Shown: positions 9,073-20,597, counted from the first letter of the stretch. The stretch is 64,000 nt of DNA from Telluria mixta (GCF_029223865.1 NZ_CP119520.1:2418001-2482000), one strand, 5' to 3'. Made by a program: numbers and translations. The notes: generated by a model from the sequence alone, not told the origin.

Positions 9073-10398
9073 ATGAATGGAACTGATCACAACGCGCGCC
9101 TGGAAGCGGACACCATCCGCAGGATCACCTGGCGCCTCATCCCTTTCCTGATGCTGTGTTACCTGCTGGCCTTCATCGACCGCGGGAACATCGGCATGGC
9201 CTCGCTGCAGATGAACCACGACCTCGGTCTCACGACCAAGATGTTCGGGTTCGCGGGCAGCCTGTTTTTCATCTCGTACTTCCTGTTCGAAGTGCCGAGT
9301 AACCTGGCGCTGCAGAAGTTCGGTGCGCGCAAGTGGATCGCGCGCATCATGATCACGTGGGGCCTCGTCTCGGCCGGCATGGCGCTGGTGCAGGGCGCGA
9401 CGTCGCTGTACATCATGCGCTTCCTGCTCGGCGCGGCCGAGGCGGGATTCTTCCCCGGCGTCGTGCTGTACCTCACGTACTGGTTCCCGGCCGCGTACCG
9501 CGCGCGCATCGTCGCCATCTTCATGGTCGCGGTGCCGATGGCCAGCTTCGTCGGTTCGCCGCTGTCGGCCCTGCTGCTGCAGGCTGACGGGCTGCTCGGC
9601 CTGCGCGGCTGGCACTGGCTGTTCATCCTCGAAGGCCTGCCGACCGTCGTGATGGGCGTCGCGTGCCTGTTCTTCCTGACCGACCGTCCGGACCAGGCGA
9701 CCTGGCTGAGCGTCGAGCAGCGTAACTGGCTGGTGGCGCGCCTGGAGAAGGAACGCGGCGAGAAGAAGGCCGCCGGCCCGCACCCGTCGTTGTGGAAGGT
9801 CCTGCGCAGCAAGGAAGTGCTGGGCATGGCCCTCGTATGCGCCACCGCGTCGTCGGCCGGCACCGTGCTGGGCGTGTGGCAACCGCAGCTGATCAAATCG
9901 TTCGGCCTGACCGTGATGGAGACGGGCCTCGTCAACGCCATTCCCTACGTGATCGCCGCCGTGCTGATGGTCTGGTGGGGCCGCCACTCGGACCGCAAGG
10001 GCGAGCGCCGCTGGCATACCGCGATCCCGCTGGCGCTGATCGCGGGCGGCATGCTGTGCACGCTGTTCGTGACGTCGCTCGCGCCGACCGTCGTGCTGCT
10101 GACCTGCGTGCTGATCGGCGCCTACTCGTTCAAGGGACCGTTCTGGGCACTGAGCTCGTCGTGGCTCGCCTCGGGTTCCGCGGCGGCCGGCCTGGCGGCC
10201 ATCAACGCGGCATCGAACCTCATCGGCGGCGGCCTCATGGTCAATGCCTACGGCTGGATCAAGGAAGCGACGGGCAGCCATGCGCTGGGCCTGCTGCCGA
10301 TCGCGGTCCTGGCCGTGGCCAGCATCATCACCCTGCTCGCACTCAGCAACGACGCCCGCCAGGCCGCGCGCAACGCGCAAGCCAAGGTCGCGGCCTGA
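9073..10398 (+). CDS. MFS transporter, anion:cation symporter (ACS) type
   Basis: The 441-aa protein has about 12 membrane segments. Its N-terminus (LLAFIDRGNIGMASLQM) is characteristic of the ACS family, which includes phthalate, tartrate and hexuronate permeases, so an organic anion is the likely substrate. The loop DRKGER between helices 8 and 9 is visible. The ATG at 9073 follows TGGAGA. It is third in the putative catabolic operon, 64 bp after the dehydrogenase. Confidence 0.87.
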   Translation: MNGTDHNARLEADTIRRITWRLIPFLMLCYLLAFIDRGNIGMASLQMNHDLGLTTKMFGFAGSLFFISYFLFEVPSNLALQKFGARKWIARIMITWGLVSAGMALVQGATSLYIMRFLLGAAEAGFFPGVVLYLTYWFPAAYRARIVAIFMVAVPMASFVGSPLSALLLQADGLLGLRGWHWLFILEGLPTVVMGVACLFFLTDRPDQATWLSVEQRNWLVARLEKERGEKKAAGPHPSLWKVLRSKEVLGMALVCATASSAGTVLGVWQPQLIKSFGLTVMETGLVNAIPYVIAAVLMVWWGRHSDRKGERRWHTAIPLALIAGGMLCTLFVTSLAPTVVLLTCVLIGAYSFKGPFWALSSSWLASGSAAAGLAAINAASNLIGGGLMVNAYGWIKEATGSHALGLLPIAVLAVASIITLLALSNDARQAARNAQAKVAA

Positions 10399-10484
10399 GC
10401 ATCGCATCACTGCGTTTTCACCGGCGGCCAGCCGTGGACCTCCCACGTCCCGGCCGCCGATCACACCTACTATAAAACGAGACA

Positions 10485-11543
10485 ATGAAGACACAAGCCA
10501 CCCTGATGCTGGCAGCGGCCGCGCTGTTGCCGGCCGCCGCCTGCGCGCAATCCTCCGCCGTGACGATCTACGGCTCCATCGATGGCGGCGTGCGTTATCA
10601 AACCAATGTCGACGCGGCGGGCAGCGGCCTGCTGTCGACGGCATCCGGCAACTACTATCCGAACCGGCTGGGCTTCCGCGGCAAGGAGGATCTCGGCAAC
10701 GGGCTGAACGCGCACTTCCAGCTCGAGAGCGGCTTCAATACCAAGACCGGTGCGCTGGACAACACGAACAACGTGCTGTTCAACCGTACCGCGGCGGTCG
10801 GCCTGGGCGGCGCCTGGGGCTCGATCGATCTGGGCCGGCAGTACACGGTCGCCTTCCGGACCGAGAAATTCCTCGATCCGTTCAATCACAACTACACCTC
10901 GATCGTCCCGCTGTCGTCGGGCGCGGGCACGAGCCTGCCGGCGGCGGCGAAGACCGCCGGTCTCACGGCGTCGTCGAACTCGGGCACGCGCTTCAACAAC
11001 GATATCCAGTACACGGGCACCTTCGGCGGCCTGACGCTGCGCGCCGAGTACGCGCCGGGCGAAGTCGCGGGCGACACGGGCAAGGGTACCGCCCGCGGCG
11101 CGGCCTTCAGCTACACGGGCAGCAGGCTGCTGGCGGCGGGCGCCTACATTCGCAAGAAAACCCCGACCGGCTTCACCAATAACGTGTTCGTGGCCGGCGG
11201 CGGCTTCAAACTGGGCAGCATGACGGTGAAAGGCGGCATGTCGCGCGAGCGCCAGGACACGGCCGCCGCGGGAACGTACCAGAACGAGACGCGCTTCGGC
11301 GGCGTCAGTTACCAGGTCAACCGCCCGGTGGAGGTCACCGCGGCCGTGTATCGCTCGGATTACGACAGCGCGGCCGGTGCCGGGCGGCGCCAGCTGTTCC
11401 TGCTGGGCGCGACGTACGCCTTCTCGAAGCGCACGAATTTGTATGCGGAGTTCGACGTGAACCGCTACGACGGCGCATTGATTCCGGCATCGCAGCAGAC
11501 ATCCCAGCGCGGGATGTCGCTGGGCGTCATGCACCTGTTCTGA
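10485..11543 (+). CDS. Outer-membrane general porin (Gram_neg_porin family)
   Basis: The 352-aa protein has a signal peptide ending in AAACAQ, the betaproteobacterial porin opening SSAVTIYGSIDGGVRY, and a C-terminal phenylalanine (GVMHLF) as needed for BAM recognition. It should form a trimeric 16-stranded barrel passing small solutes. It lies 86 bp downstream of the MFS gene, suggesting that the outer-membrane entry route is encoded with the inner-membrane permease. A TATAAAA stretch at about 10471 may give it its own promoter. Confidence 0.9.
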   Translation: MKTQATLMLAAAALLPAAACAQSSAVTIYGSIDGGVRYQTNVDAAGSGLLSTASGNYYPNRLGFRGKEDLGNGLNAHFQLESGFNTKTGALDNTNNVLFNRTAAVGLGGAWGSIDLGRQYTVAFRTEKFLDPFNHNYTSIVPLSSGAGTSLPAAAKTAGLTASSNSGTRFNNDIQYTGTFGGLTLRAEYAPGEVAGDTGKGTARGAAFSYTGSRLLAAGAYIRKKTPTGFTNNVFVAGGGFKLGSMTVKGGMSRERQDTAAAGTYQNETRFGGVSYQVNRPVEVTAAVYRSDYDSAAGAGRRQLFLLGATYAFSKRTNLYAEFDVNRYDGALIPASQQTSQRGMSLGVMHLF

Positions 11544-11552
11544 CGGGCGGCG

Positions 11553-12629
11553 TCAGTAGGTATAGAACATCCGCTGAATCTCCTTGGTGCTGTTCGTCTT
11601 CGTGAGCGCCAGCATCAGCAGGATGCGTGCCTTCTGCGGATTCAGGGTGTCGGCCACGACGAAGTCCAGCTGGTCGTCATTGGCTTCGCCGTTGCGCGCC
11701 ACGATGCCCTGGCCCACGCGGCTCGCGCGCACGATGATCACGCCTTTTTCGCGCGCGGCCGACAGGGCAGGGCGCACCTTGTTCGGCAGGCTGCCGTCAC
11801 CGACACCCGCGTGGATCAGGCCCTTGGCGCCGGCGGCGACCAGGGCGTTGACGGCGGTCGGGCCCACGTTCGCGTAGGTGTACGCGATGTCGACCTGCGG
11901 CAGCGCCGACAGGTTGCTCACGTCGAATTCCGTGTCGACGGTGTGCTTGCGGGTCGACGCGCGGTAGAAGTGCGCCTTGTTGCCCACGACGTAGCCCAGC
12001 AGGCCCAGTTCCGTCGCCTTGAACGTGTCGGTGGTCGTCGTGTTGGTCTTGCTGACGTCGCGCGCGGCGTTGATCTGGTCGTTCAGCACGACGAGCACGC
12101 CCTTGCCGACGGCGTCCGCGCTGCCGGCCGTCAGCACGGCGTTGTACAGGTTGATCGGGCCGTCGGCCGAGATCGCGGTCGACGGACGCATCGCGCCCAC
12201 CACCACCACCGGCTTCTTGCTCTTCACGACGAGGTCGAGGAAGTACGCGGTTTCCTCGATCGTGTCGGTACCGTGCGTGATGACGATGCCGTCCACGTCC
12301 GGCTTGGCCAGCAGCGTGTTGACGCGCTTGGCCAAGGTGAGCCAGTGCTCGTTGCTCATGTTTTCGCTGGCGATCTGGAAGACCTGTTCGCCCGTCACGT
12401 TGGCGACCTGCTTCAGTTCCGGCACGGCCTTGATCAGGTCATCGACGCCGACCTTGGCGGCCGTGTAGCCGACGGTCGTCGTGCTGGTGGCGCCCGTGCC
12501 GGCGATGGTGCCGCCGGTGGCGAGGATCATGATGTTGGGCAGGCGGGCCGCCGTTTGGGCCTGCGCGGCCGCGGCCAGCATCGTCATGAGGCACAGTGCG
12601 AACCACGTGCGTACAACTTTTAAGAACAT
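11553..12629 (-). CDS. ansB: Type II L-asparaginase, exported
   Basis: The 358-aa protein hydrolyses asparagine to aspartate and ammonia in the periplasm. A signal peptide ends in AAAAQAQ. The two catalytic Thr motifs are visible: [12 protein letters not shown] (about 36) and [15 protein letters not shown] (about 118), and [14 protein letters not shown] carries further active-site residues. AAGGAG lies six bases before the ATG. It converges with the porin gene, nine bases from its stop. The aspartate released could be taken up by the symporter encoded next door, although a terminator separates the two genes. Confidence 0.92.
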   Translation of the reverse strand: MFLKVVRTWFALCLMTMLAAAAQAQTAARLPNIMILATGGTIAGTGATSTTTVGYTAAKVGVDDLIKAVPELKQVANVTGEQVFQIASENMSNEHWLTLAKRVNTLLAKPDVDGIVITHGTDTIEETAYFLDLVVKSKKPVVVVGAMRPSTAISADGPINLYNAVLTAGSADAVGKGVLVVLNDQINAARDVSKTNTTTTDTFKATELGLLGYVVGNKAHFYRASTRKHTVDTEFDVSNLSALPQVDIAYTYANVGPTAVNALVAAGAKGLIHAGVGDGSLPNKVRPALSAAREKGVIIVRASRVGQGIVARNGEANDDQLDFVVADTLNPQKARILLMLALTKTNSTKEIQRMFYTY

Positions 12630-12661
12630 AAGATCTCCTTTTTTAACAATTTTTGGAAGGT

Positions 12662-12687
12662 AAAAAAAAGGCTCCTTGGGAGGAGCC
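12662..12687 (-). terminator. Intrinsic terminator of the dicarboxylate symporter gene
   Basis: A GGCTCCT/AGGAGCC stem with a TGGG loop is followed, on the minus strand, by eight T residues (A-tract at 12662-12669). It lies between the symporter gene and ansB, so the two are transcribed separately. Confidence 0.85.
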
Positions 12688-12704
12688 TGGGTTCTGGGTG
12701 CCGG

Positions 12705-13976
12705 TCAGCGCAACGGCGCTGTGGCGATGTCCTTGTCCGCGAGCGCGGGATCGGTCAGGTCCCCCTCCCATTTCGCGACGACCGCGGTGGCGATGCCGTT
12801 GCCGATCACGTTCGTGGCCGAGCGGCCCATGTCGAGGAAGTGGTCGATGCCGAGCAGCAGCAGCAGGCCGGCTTCGGGAATATGAAACTGGTTCAGCGTG
12901 GCGGCGATGACGACGAGCGACGCGCGCGGCACGCCGGCCATGCCCTTCGACGTCAGCATCAGCACGAGCATCATCGTCAGCTGCGTGGACAGCGCCAGTT
13001 CGATGCCGTAGGCCTGGGCGATGAAGACGGTGGCGAACGTGCAGTACATCATCGAGCCGTCCAGGTTGAACGAGTAACCGATCGGCAGCACGAACGCGGC
13101 CAGGCGGTTCTTGACGCCGAAGCGCTCCAGGCCTTCCAGCGTCTTCGGATACGCCGCTTCCGACGAGGCGCAGGTGAACGCGAGGATGGTCGGCTCGCGC
13201 AGCAGGCCGAGGAGTTTGAAGAGACGCGGGCCGACGAACAGCACGCCGATCCCGATCAGGATCGCCCACAACAGCGCGATGCCGAGGTAGAACTCGCCCA
13301 TGAACTTGCCGTAGGTCGCGAGCACGCCCACGCCGCTCGTGGCGACGACGCCGGCGACGGCCGCGAACACGGCGAACGGCGCGAAGTTCATCACATAGCC
13401 CGTCACTTTCAGCATGACGTGCGCGGCGCCGTCGATGGCGGCGATCATCGGCGCGGCGCGGTCGCCGATGGCGGCGGCGCCGGTGCCGAAGAAGATCGAG
13501 AAAATCACGATCTGCAGGATCTCGTTCTTGGCCATGCCGTCGAAGATCGACGTCGGCACGAGGTGGGTGATGAAGTCCTTCAGCGTGAGGCCGGACGCGG
13601 TGATGCCCGACGAGGCACCGGCTGCCGGCAGGGTGCCGGACAAGGCCATCGCGTCGCCCGGACGGAACAGGTTCACGAGGATCAGGCCCAGCGTGAGCGA
13701 GAGAATCGATGCGATGATGAACCAGCCCAGCGCCTTGACGCCGATGCGCCCGACTTCCGCGGCGTCGCCCATCTTGGCGATGCCCACCACCAGCGTGGAG
13801 AACACGAGCGGTGCGATGATCATCTTGATCAGGCGGAGGAACAGGGTCGTGATCAGCGACATCGTGTCGGCGAAGCTCTTGGGATCGGCGAGACTGGTGT
13901 GCGCGATGTAGCCGGTGGCGATGCCGAGGACCAGGCCCACGAGGATCCAGGTGGTGAGGCGGTTTCTTTTGTTCAT
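12705..13976 (-). CDS. Dicarboxylate/amino acid:cation symporter (DctA/GltP family)
   Basis: The 423-aa membrane protein of the DAACS family imports C4-dicarboxylates or acidic amino acids with H+ or Na+. Family features are the N-terminal helices, the loop [20 protein letters not shown], and the substrate/cation motif [11 protein letters not shown], a variant of the NMDGT motif. Placement beside asparaginase and an amino-acid ABC ATPase favours aspartate/glutamate, but succinate-type substrates cannot be excluded, so no symbol is given. Confidence 0.88.
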   Translation of the reverse strand: MNKRNRLTTWILVGLVLGIATGYIAHTSLADPKSFADTMSLITTLFLRLIKMIIAPLVFSTLVVGIAKMGDAAEVGRIGVKALGWFIIASILSLTLGLILVNLFRPGDAMALSGTLPAAGASSGITASGLTLKDFITHLVPTSIFDGMAKNEILQIVIFSIFFGTGAAAIGDRAAPMIAAIDGAAHVMLKVTGYVMNFAPFAVFAAVAGVVATSGVGVLATYGKFMGEFYLGIALLWAILIGIGVLFVGPRLFKLLGLLREPTILAFTCASSEAAYPKTLEGLERFGVKNRLAAFVLPIGYSFNLDGSMMYCTFATVFIAQAYGIELALSTQLTMMLVLMLTSKGMAGVPRASLVVIAATLNQFHIPEAGLLLLLGIDHFLDMGRSATNVIGNGIATAVVAKWEGDLTDPALADKDIATAPLR

Positions 13977-14159
13977 ACGTTTCCTCTAGGTGGCGGATGG
14001 CGGAGCAGGGGAGATCGTCCGTCCTGTTCCGCTGCCGTGGCACAATCTCGTGCAAGATCAGGGAGTTGCCGGGTGCCTGGTGCTGCGATATTGACAAGTC
14101 CCGGCAGTATCCTAGGCGTTGATGGTACTGTCAAGCAAACCCAAATCGGACGAAAACAA

Positions 14160-14885
<726 letters not shown>

Positions 14886-14892
14886 CTTGGAG

Positions 14893-14991
14893 ACCGTCGC
14901 CCCCGGACTAGCCGTCCGCCTTGGCGGGGGCCCAATTTTGCGTGCATGGCAGCGCGAACAAGCTTGGGTCCCTGCCTTCGCAGGGACGACG
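14893..14991. repeat. Dispersed palindromic repeat (BIME-like), copy B
   Basis: The element begins CGTCGCCCCCGG and has a hairpin around CCGCCTTGGCGG. It continues with GGGGGCCCAATTT and a spacer rich in GCGCG, then CTTGGGTCCCTGCC and CAGGGACGACG. The same order of motifs occurs at 23386-23470. It separates the convergent ABC ATPase and TauE/SafE genes. Confidence 0.75.
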
Positions 14992-14993
14992 GT

Positions 14994-15731
14994 TCAAAGG
15001 TTACGCAGTAACAGACCGACCCCACTCGCAATCAGCACCACCCACACCGCCTGCTTGATCCTCTCCGCCGGCAGCCACTGGTGCAGCCGGTTGCCGACAT
15101 ACAGCCCGCCGAGCGCGAACGGCAGCAGCACGACGGCCAGCAGCGGCAGCGACGGCTGGCTGTACAGGCCGGCGCCCGTGAACAGCACGAGGCGGGAGAT
15201 GGCGCTGAAGAACAGCACGCCGCTGAGGGTGGCGCGCAAGGCCAGCTTGTCGTCCAGGCGGCTCGTGAGGAAGATCGTGTAGAACGGCCCGCCCGTGCCG
15301 AACAGCGCCGTGAAGATGCCGCCGACGACGCCAAACGGCCCCGCCCACGCGGGCGCGAACGGCGGCGGCTTGCGGCGCGCGAGCAGGCTCCAGGCCGAAT
15401 AGCTCAGGATGAACAGCCCGAGCACGACCAGCAGCGTGCGTTCCGGCGCGCGCACGAGCGCGAGCACCCCGACGGCCATCCCGGCCGCCATGAACGGGAT
15501 CAGCCGCAGCGCTTCGCGCTTGTCGATGTAGCGGCGGTTCTTCAGGCCCAGCAGCACGTTCGAGACAAAGTCGAAGATGAGCATCAGCGGCACCGCCATG
15601 CGCAGCGGCATGAACAGCACGAGCAGCGGCATCGCCGTCACGGATGAGCCGAACCCGGTCAGGCCCAACACCGTGTAACCGAACACGATGATGAGCGCCA
15701 GCTGGGCGAGCGTGAGCAGATCGAACGTCAT
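14994..15731 (-). CDS. TauE/SafE (TSUP) family membrane permease
   Basis: The 245-aa protein has about eight hydrophobic segments and the family's N-terminal GLTGFGSSVTAMPLLVLF repeat motif. A second half-copy is seen around GGIFTALFGTGGPFYTIFL. TSUP proteins export or import small sulfur-containing or carboxylate anions (sulfite, sulfoacetate, taurine breakdown products); the substrate here cannot be inferred from context. It is divergent from pyrC with a gap of about 120 bp. Confidence 0.85.
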   Translation of the reverse strand: MTFDLLTLAQLALIIVFGYTVLGLTGFGSSVTAMPLLVLFMPLRMAVPLMLIFDFVSNVLLGLKNRRYIDKREALRLIPFMAAGMAVGVLALVRAPERTLLVVLGLFILSYSAWSLLARRKPPPFAPAWAGPFGVVGGIFTALFGTGGPFYTIFLTSRLDDKLALRATLSGVLFFSAISRLVLFTGAGLYSQPSLPLLAVVLLPFALGGLYVGNRLHQWLPAERIKQAVWVVLIASGVGLLLRNL

Positions 15732-15854
15732 GCCACGATTTTAGCCCTAACGGGTATTTTCGTTCTGTATTGCAATGTATCGTGCGCACCCACAATGCTG
15801 CCCGGCGCGAAGGCATGCAGGTAAAATGTCGGGGTTCGCAATCCGAGAGCCGCC

Positions 15855-16904
15855 ATGTCCACCTTCGAAATCCCCGACACCCTCACCATCACCCGCCCCG
15901 ACGACTGGCACTTGCACCTGCGCGACGGCGCGGCCATGGCCAGCGTGCTGCCGCACAGCGCGCGCCAGTTCGCCCGCGCCATCGTCATGCCGAACCTGAA
16001 GCCGCCCGTCACGACGGCCGCGCTGGCCGCCGAATACCGCGCGCGCATCCTGGCCGCGCTGCCGCAAGGCATGAGCTTCGAGCCGCTGATGACGTTGTAT
16101 CTGACTGACAACACGGAACCGGACGAGATCCGCCGCGCGCGCGACACCGGCTTCATCCACGGCGTGAAACTGTACCCGGCCGGCGCCACGACGAATTCCG
16201 CCGCCGGCGTGACCGACCTGCGCAAATGCTATAAAACGCTGGAAGTGATGCAGGAACTGGACATGCCGCTGCTGACGCACGGCGAAGTCACGGACCAGCA
16301 CATCGACCTGTTCGACCGCGAAGCCGTGTTCATCGAGCGCGTGATGCGTCCGCTGCGCCGCGACTTCCCGGAGCTGCCGATCGTGTTCGAGCACATCACG
16401 ACGAAGGACGCTGCCGAGTACGTGGCCGAGGCCGAAGGCCCGATCGCCGCGACGATCACCGCGCACCACCTGCTGTACAACCGCAACGAGATCTTCAAGG
16501 GCGGCATCCGCCCGCACTACTACTGCCTGCCGGTGCTGAAGCGCGAAGAACACCGCCTGGCGCTGGTGACGGCCGCCACGAGCGGCGACGAGCGCTTCTT
16601 CCTCGGCACCGACTCCGCGCCGCACGCCGTCCACACGAAGGAAGCCAGCTGCGGCTGCGCCGGGTGCTACACCGCGCTGCATGCGATGGAGCTGTACGCC
16701 GCCGCCTTCGAACAGGCCGGCGCATTGGATAAACTGGAAGGGTTCGCGAGCCTGAACGGCCCGGCCTTCTACGGCCTGCCGGTGAACGAGGGCACGATCA
16801 CGTTGAAGCGCGAAGCGTGGACCCTGCCGGCAACCGTGCCGATGGGCGAGCAGGAGCTCGTCCCGCTGAACGCGGGCGAACAGATCGGCTGGAAGATGCT
16901 GTAA
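15855..16904 (+). CDS. pyrC: Dihydroorotase
   Basis: The 349-aa enzyme cyclises carbamoyl-aspartate to dihydroorotate, the third step of de novo pyrimidine synthesis. It is of the short class II type (E. coli PyrC is 348 aa). Metal ligands appear in order: [10 protein letters not shown], the carbamylated Lys in [29 protein letters not shown], and the catalytic Asp in GTDSAPH. The DUF3025 gene follows after four bases. Confidence 0.95.
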   Translation: MSTFEIPDTLTITRPDDWHLHLRDGAAMASVLPHSARQFARAIVMPNLKPPVTTAALAAEYRARILAALPQGMSFEPLMTLYLTDNTEPDEIRRARDTGFIHGVKLYPAGATTNSAAGVTDLRKCYKTLEVMQELDMPLLTHGEVTDQHIDLFDREAVFIERVMRPLRRDFPELPIVFEHITTKDAAEYVAEAEGPIAATITAHHLLYNRNEIFKGGIRPHYYCLPVLKREEHRLALVTAATSGDERFFLGTDSAPHAVHTKEASCGCAGCYTALHAMELYAAAFEQAGALDKLEGFASLNGPAFYGLPVNEGTITLKREAWTLPATVPMGEQELVPLNAGEQIGWKML

Positions 16905-16908
16905 CGGG

Positions 16909-17713
16909 ATGTTCCCCGAGATCGACTGGACGCGGCCGTGGTACGACACGGTGCGTCCCGCCTTCGACAGCCCGCCTGCCGGTCCGTTCATCGATGCGTT
17001 CAACGCCAATGCGGCGCGGCTCGGGCTGGCCAACGACAAAGGCCAGCCGATCCGCTTCGTGCCCCAGGCAGACCTGCCGGAGGGTATGGCATACGAGGCG
17101 TTCATTGGCGCCACGGGCTGCGTGCCCACGCGCGAGAACCTGCACGATTTCTTCAACGGCCTCGTGTGGCAGACCTTCCCGCGCATCAAGCGGGAGCTGA
17201 ACGCCCTGCAGGCCGCGCAAATCGCGCAGGCGGGCGTCGGCAAATCGCGCGGACCGGCGCGCGATGCCGCCACCATCTTTGACGAGAACGCGGCGCTGCT
17301 CGTCGTCCGCGACGATGCCGCGGGCCACACGCTCGTCGACGACCTGCGCGCGCACCAGTGGCGTTCGGCTTTGTTCGACAAGCGCGCGATGTTCGGACGC
17401 GATGCCGAGCTGTGGCTGTTCGGGCACGCGCTGATGGAAAAGCTCGTCGCGCCGCGCAAGGCGATCACGGCCCATGTGCGCGTCGTGTTCGCCAGCGACG
17501 ATTTTTTTGCGCTCGACCATGAAGGACGCCGCGACTGGATCGACGCCGCGGTGTCCAAGGCGATAGCGGCCGAAGGCTTGTCCACGGCCGGCTTCACCCC
17601 GCTGCCCGTGCTGGGCGTGCCGGGCTGGTGGCCGGACCAGGACGAAGCCTTCTATCTCGACCACACCGTGTTCCGGCCCAAAAGGCCGGTCAGCACCACT
17701 GAAGGAGGACACC

Positions 17714-17724
<11 letters not shown>
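16909..17724 (+). CDS. DUF3025 family protein
   Basis: The 271-aa protein matches the proteobacterial DUF3025 family of unknown function. Recognisable parts are the N-terminal FPEIDWTRPWYD, the block TRENLHDFFNGLVWQTFPRIK, and a C-terminal PLPVLGVPGWWPDQD. No signal peptide or catalytic motif is obvious, so it is likely cytoplasmic. Its start is four bases after pyrC and its 3' end overlaps the next gene by 11 bases, so it is probably made from the pyrC transcript. Confidence 0.82.
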
Positions 17725-18700
<976 letters not shown>

Positions 18701-18717
18701 ACAACCAAGGAGAATTC

Positions 18718-19092
18718 ATGAAACGCGACCCCCGTTCGACCAGCCGCATGCGGCGCCTGAATCCCCGCCAGCGCAAGAAGCTGCGCGTCGGCGAATTCAA
18801 GGAACACTGCTTCGACGTCGAACTCGTCTTCCACAGCCCGATGCGCGGCGAGCCGTATCACGACTTCATCAACGACTTCTTCGGTGCGCTGGAAGAGCGC
18901 GGCCTGCTGGGCGGCGGCTTCGGCGGCCGCGAGCCGTTCAGCGAGACGGAAGGCGTCGTTGCCCGCATCGAGCGGGGCTCGCCGTCGGAAGAGGACCGCG
19001 AAGCCGTGATCGCGTGGCTGCGTGGGCGGCCGGAAGTGGTCGATGCGCGCGCGAAGGATTTCAAGGATGCGTGGCACGGCTACGGGTTCTAA
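18718..19092 (+). CDS. YggL-like 50S ribosome-binding protein (DUF469)
   Basis: The 124-aa protein belongs to the YggL family, small proteins reported to associate with the large ribosomal subunit. The typical features are the Arg/Lys-rich start (RMRRLNPRQRKKLRVGEFKE), then FDVELVF and the C-terminal KDAWHGY. AAGGAG sits seven bases before the ATG. It is last in the run that begins with pyrC, 17 bp after the oxidoreductase. Confidence 0.82.
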   Translation: MKRDPRSTSRMRRLNPRQRKKLRVGEFKEHCFDVELVFHSPMRGEPYHDFINDFFGALEERGLLGGGFGGREPFSETEGVVARIERGSPSEEDREAVIAWLRGRPEVVDARAKDFKDAWHGYGF

Positions 19093-19104
19093 TAAGGCTG
19101 AGTT

Positions 19105-19181
19105 GTAAGGATGTGTCAGCGCGGTAACGGATTGTAAAGCCCGTCAACAGACGGGCCGGCCGCGCCGTTTTAGGGACAAGT
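19105..19181 (+). promoter_or_regulatory. Phased GTAAN promoter, copy 1
   Basis: Five half-sites (GTAAG, GTCAG, GTAAC, GTAAA, GTCAA) start at 19105, 19115, 19124, 19134 and 19143, a 10-9-10-9 spacing. A -10-like GACAAGT starts 32 bases after the last half-site. Tandem GTAAN-N5-GTAAA resembles CpxR/OmpR-class response-regulator sites. The same arrangement precedes the two paralogous genes at 20723 and 23114. Confidence 0.7.
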
Positions 19182-19233
19182 GCAGCGCAAAACGACCTGC
19201 ACCGAACCCCAAAAACTCTGAGGACCCTTCATC

Positions 19234-19623
19234 ATGAAAAAGACCATTGCTACCCTGATCGCCGGCCTGTTCGCAACCGCTGCCTTCGCCCAGGCGCCTA
19301 CGCCTGCCGCCACCACGCCGGCCGCGGCCAAGGTCGAAGCCAAGCAGGAGAAGCAGGCCGCCAAGGCTGAAGTGAAGGAAACGAAAGCCGCCACGAAAGC
19401 CGACGTCAAGGAAGCCAAGAAAGAAGCCAAGGCCGACGTGAAGGAAGCCAAGGCCGACGCCAAAGCTGAAGTGAAAGAAGCCAAGGTCGACGCCAAGGAA
19501 GTCAAGAAAGAAGCCAAGGCCGACGTGAAGGAAGCGAAAGCCGACGCCAAGCACGTCAAGGCCGAGCACAAGGCTGAACTGAAGGCTGAGCACAAGGCAA
19601 CGACCGTCGCCGCCGCCAAATAA
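19234..19623 (+). CDS. Secreted Lys/Ala-rich 11-residue-repeat protein, paralogue 1
   Basis: The 129-aa protein has a signal peptide (MKKTIATLIAGLFATAAFAQ). Its mature part is almost only Lys, Ala, Glu, Asp and Val. Residues from about 53 to 110 are built of near-exact 11-residue units such as KADVKEAKADA, predicted to form one long amphipathic, highly charged helix. This resembles LEA group 3 or apolipoprotein repeats more than any enzyme. No function is known to me. The leader GGACCCTTCATC before the ATG is identical in the other two paralogues. The opposite strand also has an open frame here, which is a by-product of the repeats. Confidence 0.82.
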   Translation: MKKTIATLIAGLFATAAFAQAPTPAATTPAAAKVEAKQEKQAAKAEVKETKAATKADVKEAKKEAKADVKEAKADAKAEVKEAKVDAKEVKKEAKADVKEAKADAKHVKAEHKAELKAEHKATTVAAAK

Positions 19624-19631
19624 GCGGTTCG

Positions 19632-20555
19632 TTACGCAGTTACAAAGCCCGCGCGATGCGGGCTTTTTTGTTTCCGCTTCTCGCGAAAAAAGTCCCATGC
19701 GGCTTCCGCGACTTCCAGGTCCGCGTTCTGCAGGCCGGTCAGCCAGTTGATGAAGCGGGGATAGCGTTTCAGGCGGCTGGGTTCCGCATGGCCGGCACCC
19801 GTGATCCGGTACAGGCCGACCTGCAATCCATCCGGTTCCTGGCCCCACATGAGACGGGTGACGCTCGTCCTGGCGCGCGGGTCGCTCACCGGCAGCCGCA
19901 CGACGTCCGGCGTGTCCGGCAAGCCCGCCAGTTCGCGCCAGGCGTGCGCGGAATCCTCGATCCCGCGCACCGGTTCGGCGAAGCCGAGCGCATACCAGGG
20001 CTTGCCGCCGTGATAGTGGATCAGCGGGTCGGCCGTGCAGCCGAAGATCAGCACCGGCAGCGGCGTCGTGGGCGCCTGCGTGCGGCCGGGCGGCGGCATC
20101 CCCGCCAGCACGACCGAGAATGCGGCCAGGCGATGCGGGAGCCGCGTCGCCGCGGCATACGCCATCCAGCCGCCGCGCGACACGCCGATCAGGTAGACGC
20201 GCGCCGGGTCGACGCCGTGGTGGGCGATCGCGTGGTCGATCAGCGCGTCGATGCAGGCGACGTCATCCTTCCTGGCCACGCGTGCTTCCGACGCGAAACA
20301 ATCGCTCCAGCCGCCCTTGCCGGCGTCCGGCGCGATCACGACGAGCTGCTCGCGCGCCGCGATGTCCAGCCAGACGGACAGCGGGGACGGCGGATACGCC
20401 AGCCCCAGCACCTGCTCCGCCAACGCGCCGGCGCCGTGCAGCACGATGACCAGCGCCCGGCCGCCGGGTGCCGCGCCGGGCGGTGCCGCGACGAGGTAGC
20501 GGCGCGGTCCTTCGGGACGGGCGAGCGAGGCGGGCAAGGGAACGAGGCTGGGCAT
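19632..20555 (-). CDS. PHB depolymerase-like alpha/beta hydrolase (esterase)
   Basis: The 307-aa protein shows the LpqC/PHB-depolymerase pattern: oxyanion region VIVLHGAGA, nucleophile elbow GVSRGGW (Ser in GxSxG), an Asp in GCTADPLIHYHGG, and a late His in ITGAGHAEP. No clear signal peptide is seen with the ATG at 20555, which is preceded by AAGGACG; the frame extends upstream but without a ribosome site. The final residues (KQKSPHRAGFVTA) are encoded by the neighbour's terminator hairpin, so the C-terminus may be recently extended. Confidence 0.78.
   Translation of the reverse strand: MPSLVPLPASLARPEGPRRYLVAAPPGAAPGGRALVIVLHGAGALAEQVLGLAYPPSPLSVWLDIAAREQLVVIAPDAGKGGWSDCFASEARVARKDDVACIDALIDHAIAHHGVDPARVYLIGVSRGGWMAYAAATRLPHRLAAFSVVLAGMPPPGRTQAPTTPLPVLIFGCTADPLIHYHGGKPWYALGFAEPVRGIEDSAHAWRELAGLPDTPDVVRLPVSDPRARTSVTRLMWGQEPDGLQVGLYRITGAGHAEPSRLKRYPRFINWLTGLQNADLEVAEAAWDFFREKRKQKSPHRAGFVTA
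19644..19670 (+). terminator. Terminator of paralogue 1
   Basis: The AAAGCCCGC/GCGGGCTTT stem with a GCGAT loop is followed by T residues. The core AGCCCGCGCGATGCGGGCT is repeated exactly after paralogue 2. The hairpin lies inside the last codons of the convergent esterase gene. Confidence 0.85.
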
Positions 20556-20597
20556 ATACGTCCTTTTACTTGGCGATGGGAAATCGTTGCATCGGTT

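Noticed and set aside
19170..19848. Minus-strand frames with repeated Leu-Ala-Ser or Gly-Phe-Leu patterns opposite paralogue 1
   Set aside because: The pattern is the antisense of the Lys/Ala repeats. The plus frame has a signal peptide, ribosome site, promoter and terminator; the minus frames have none.
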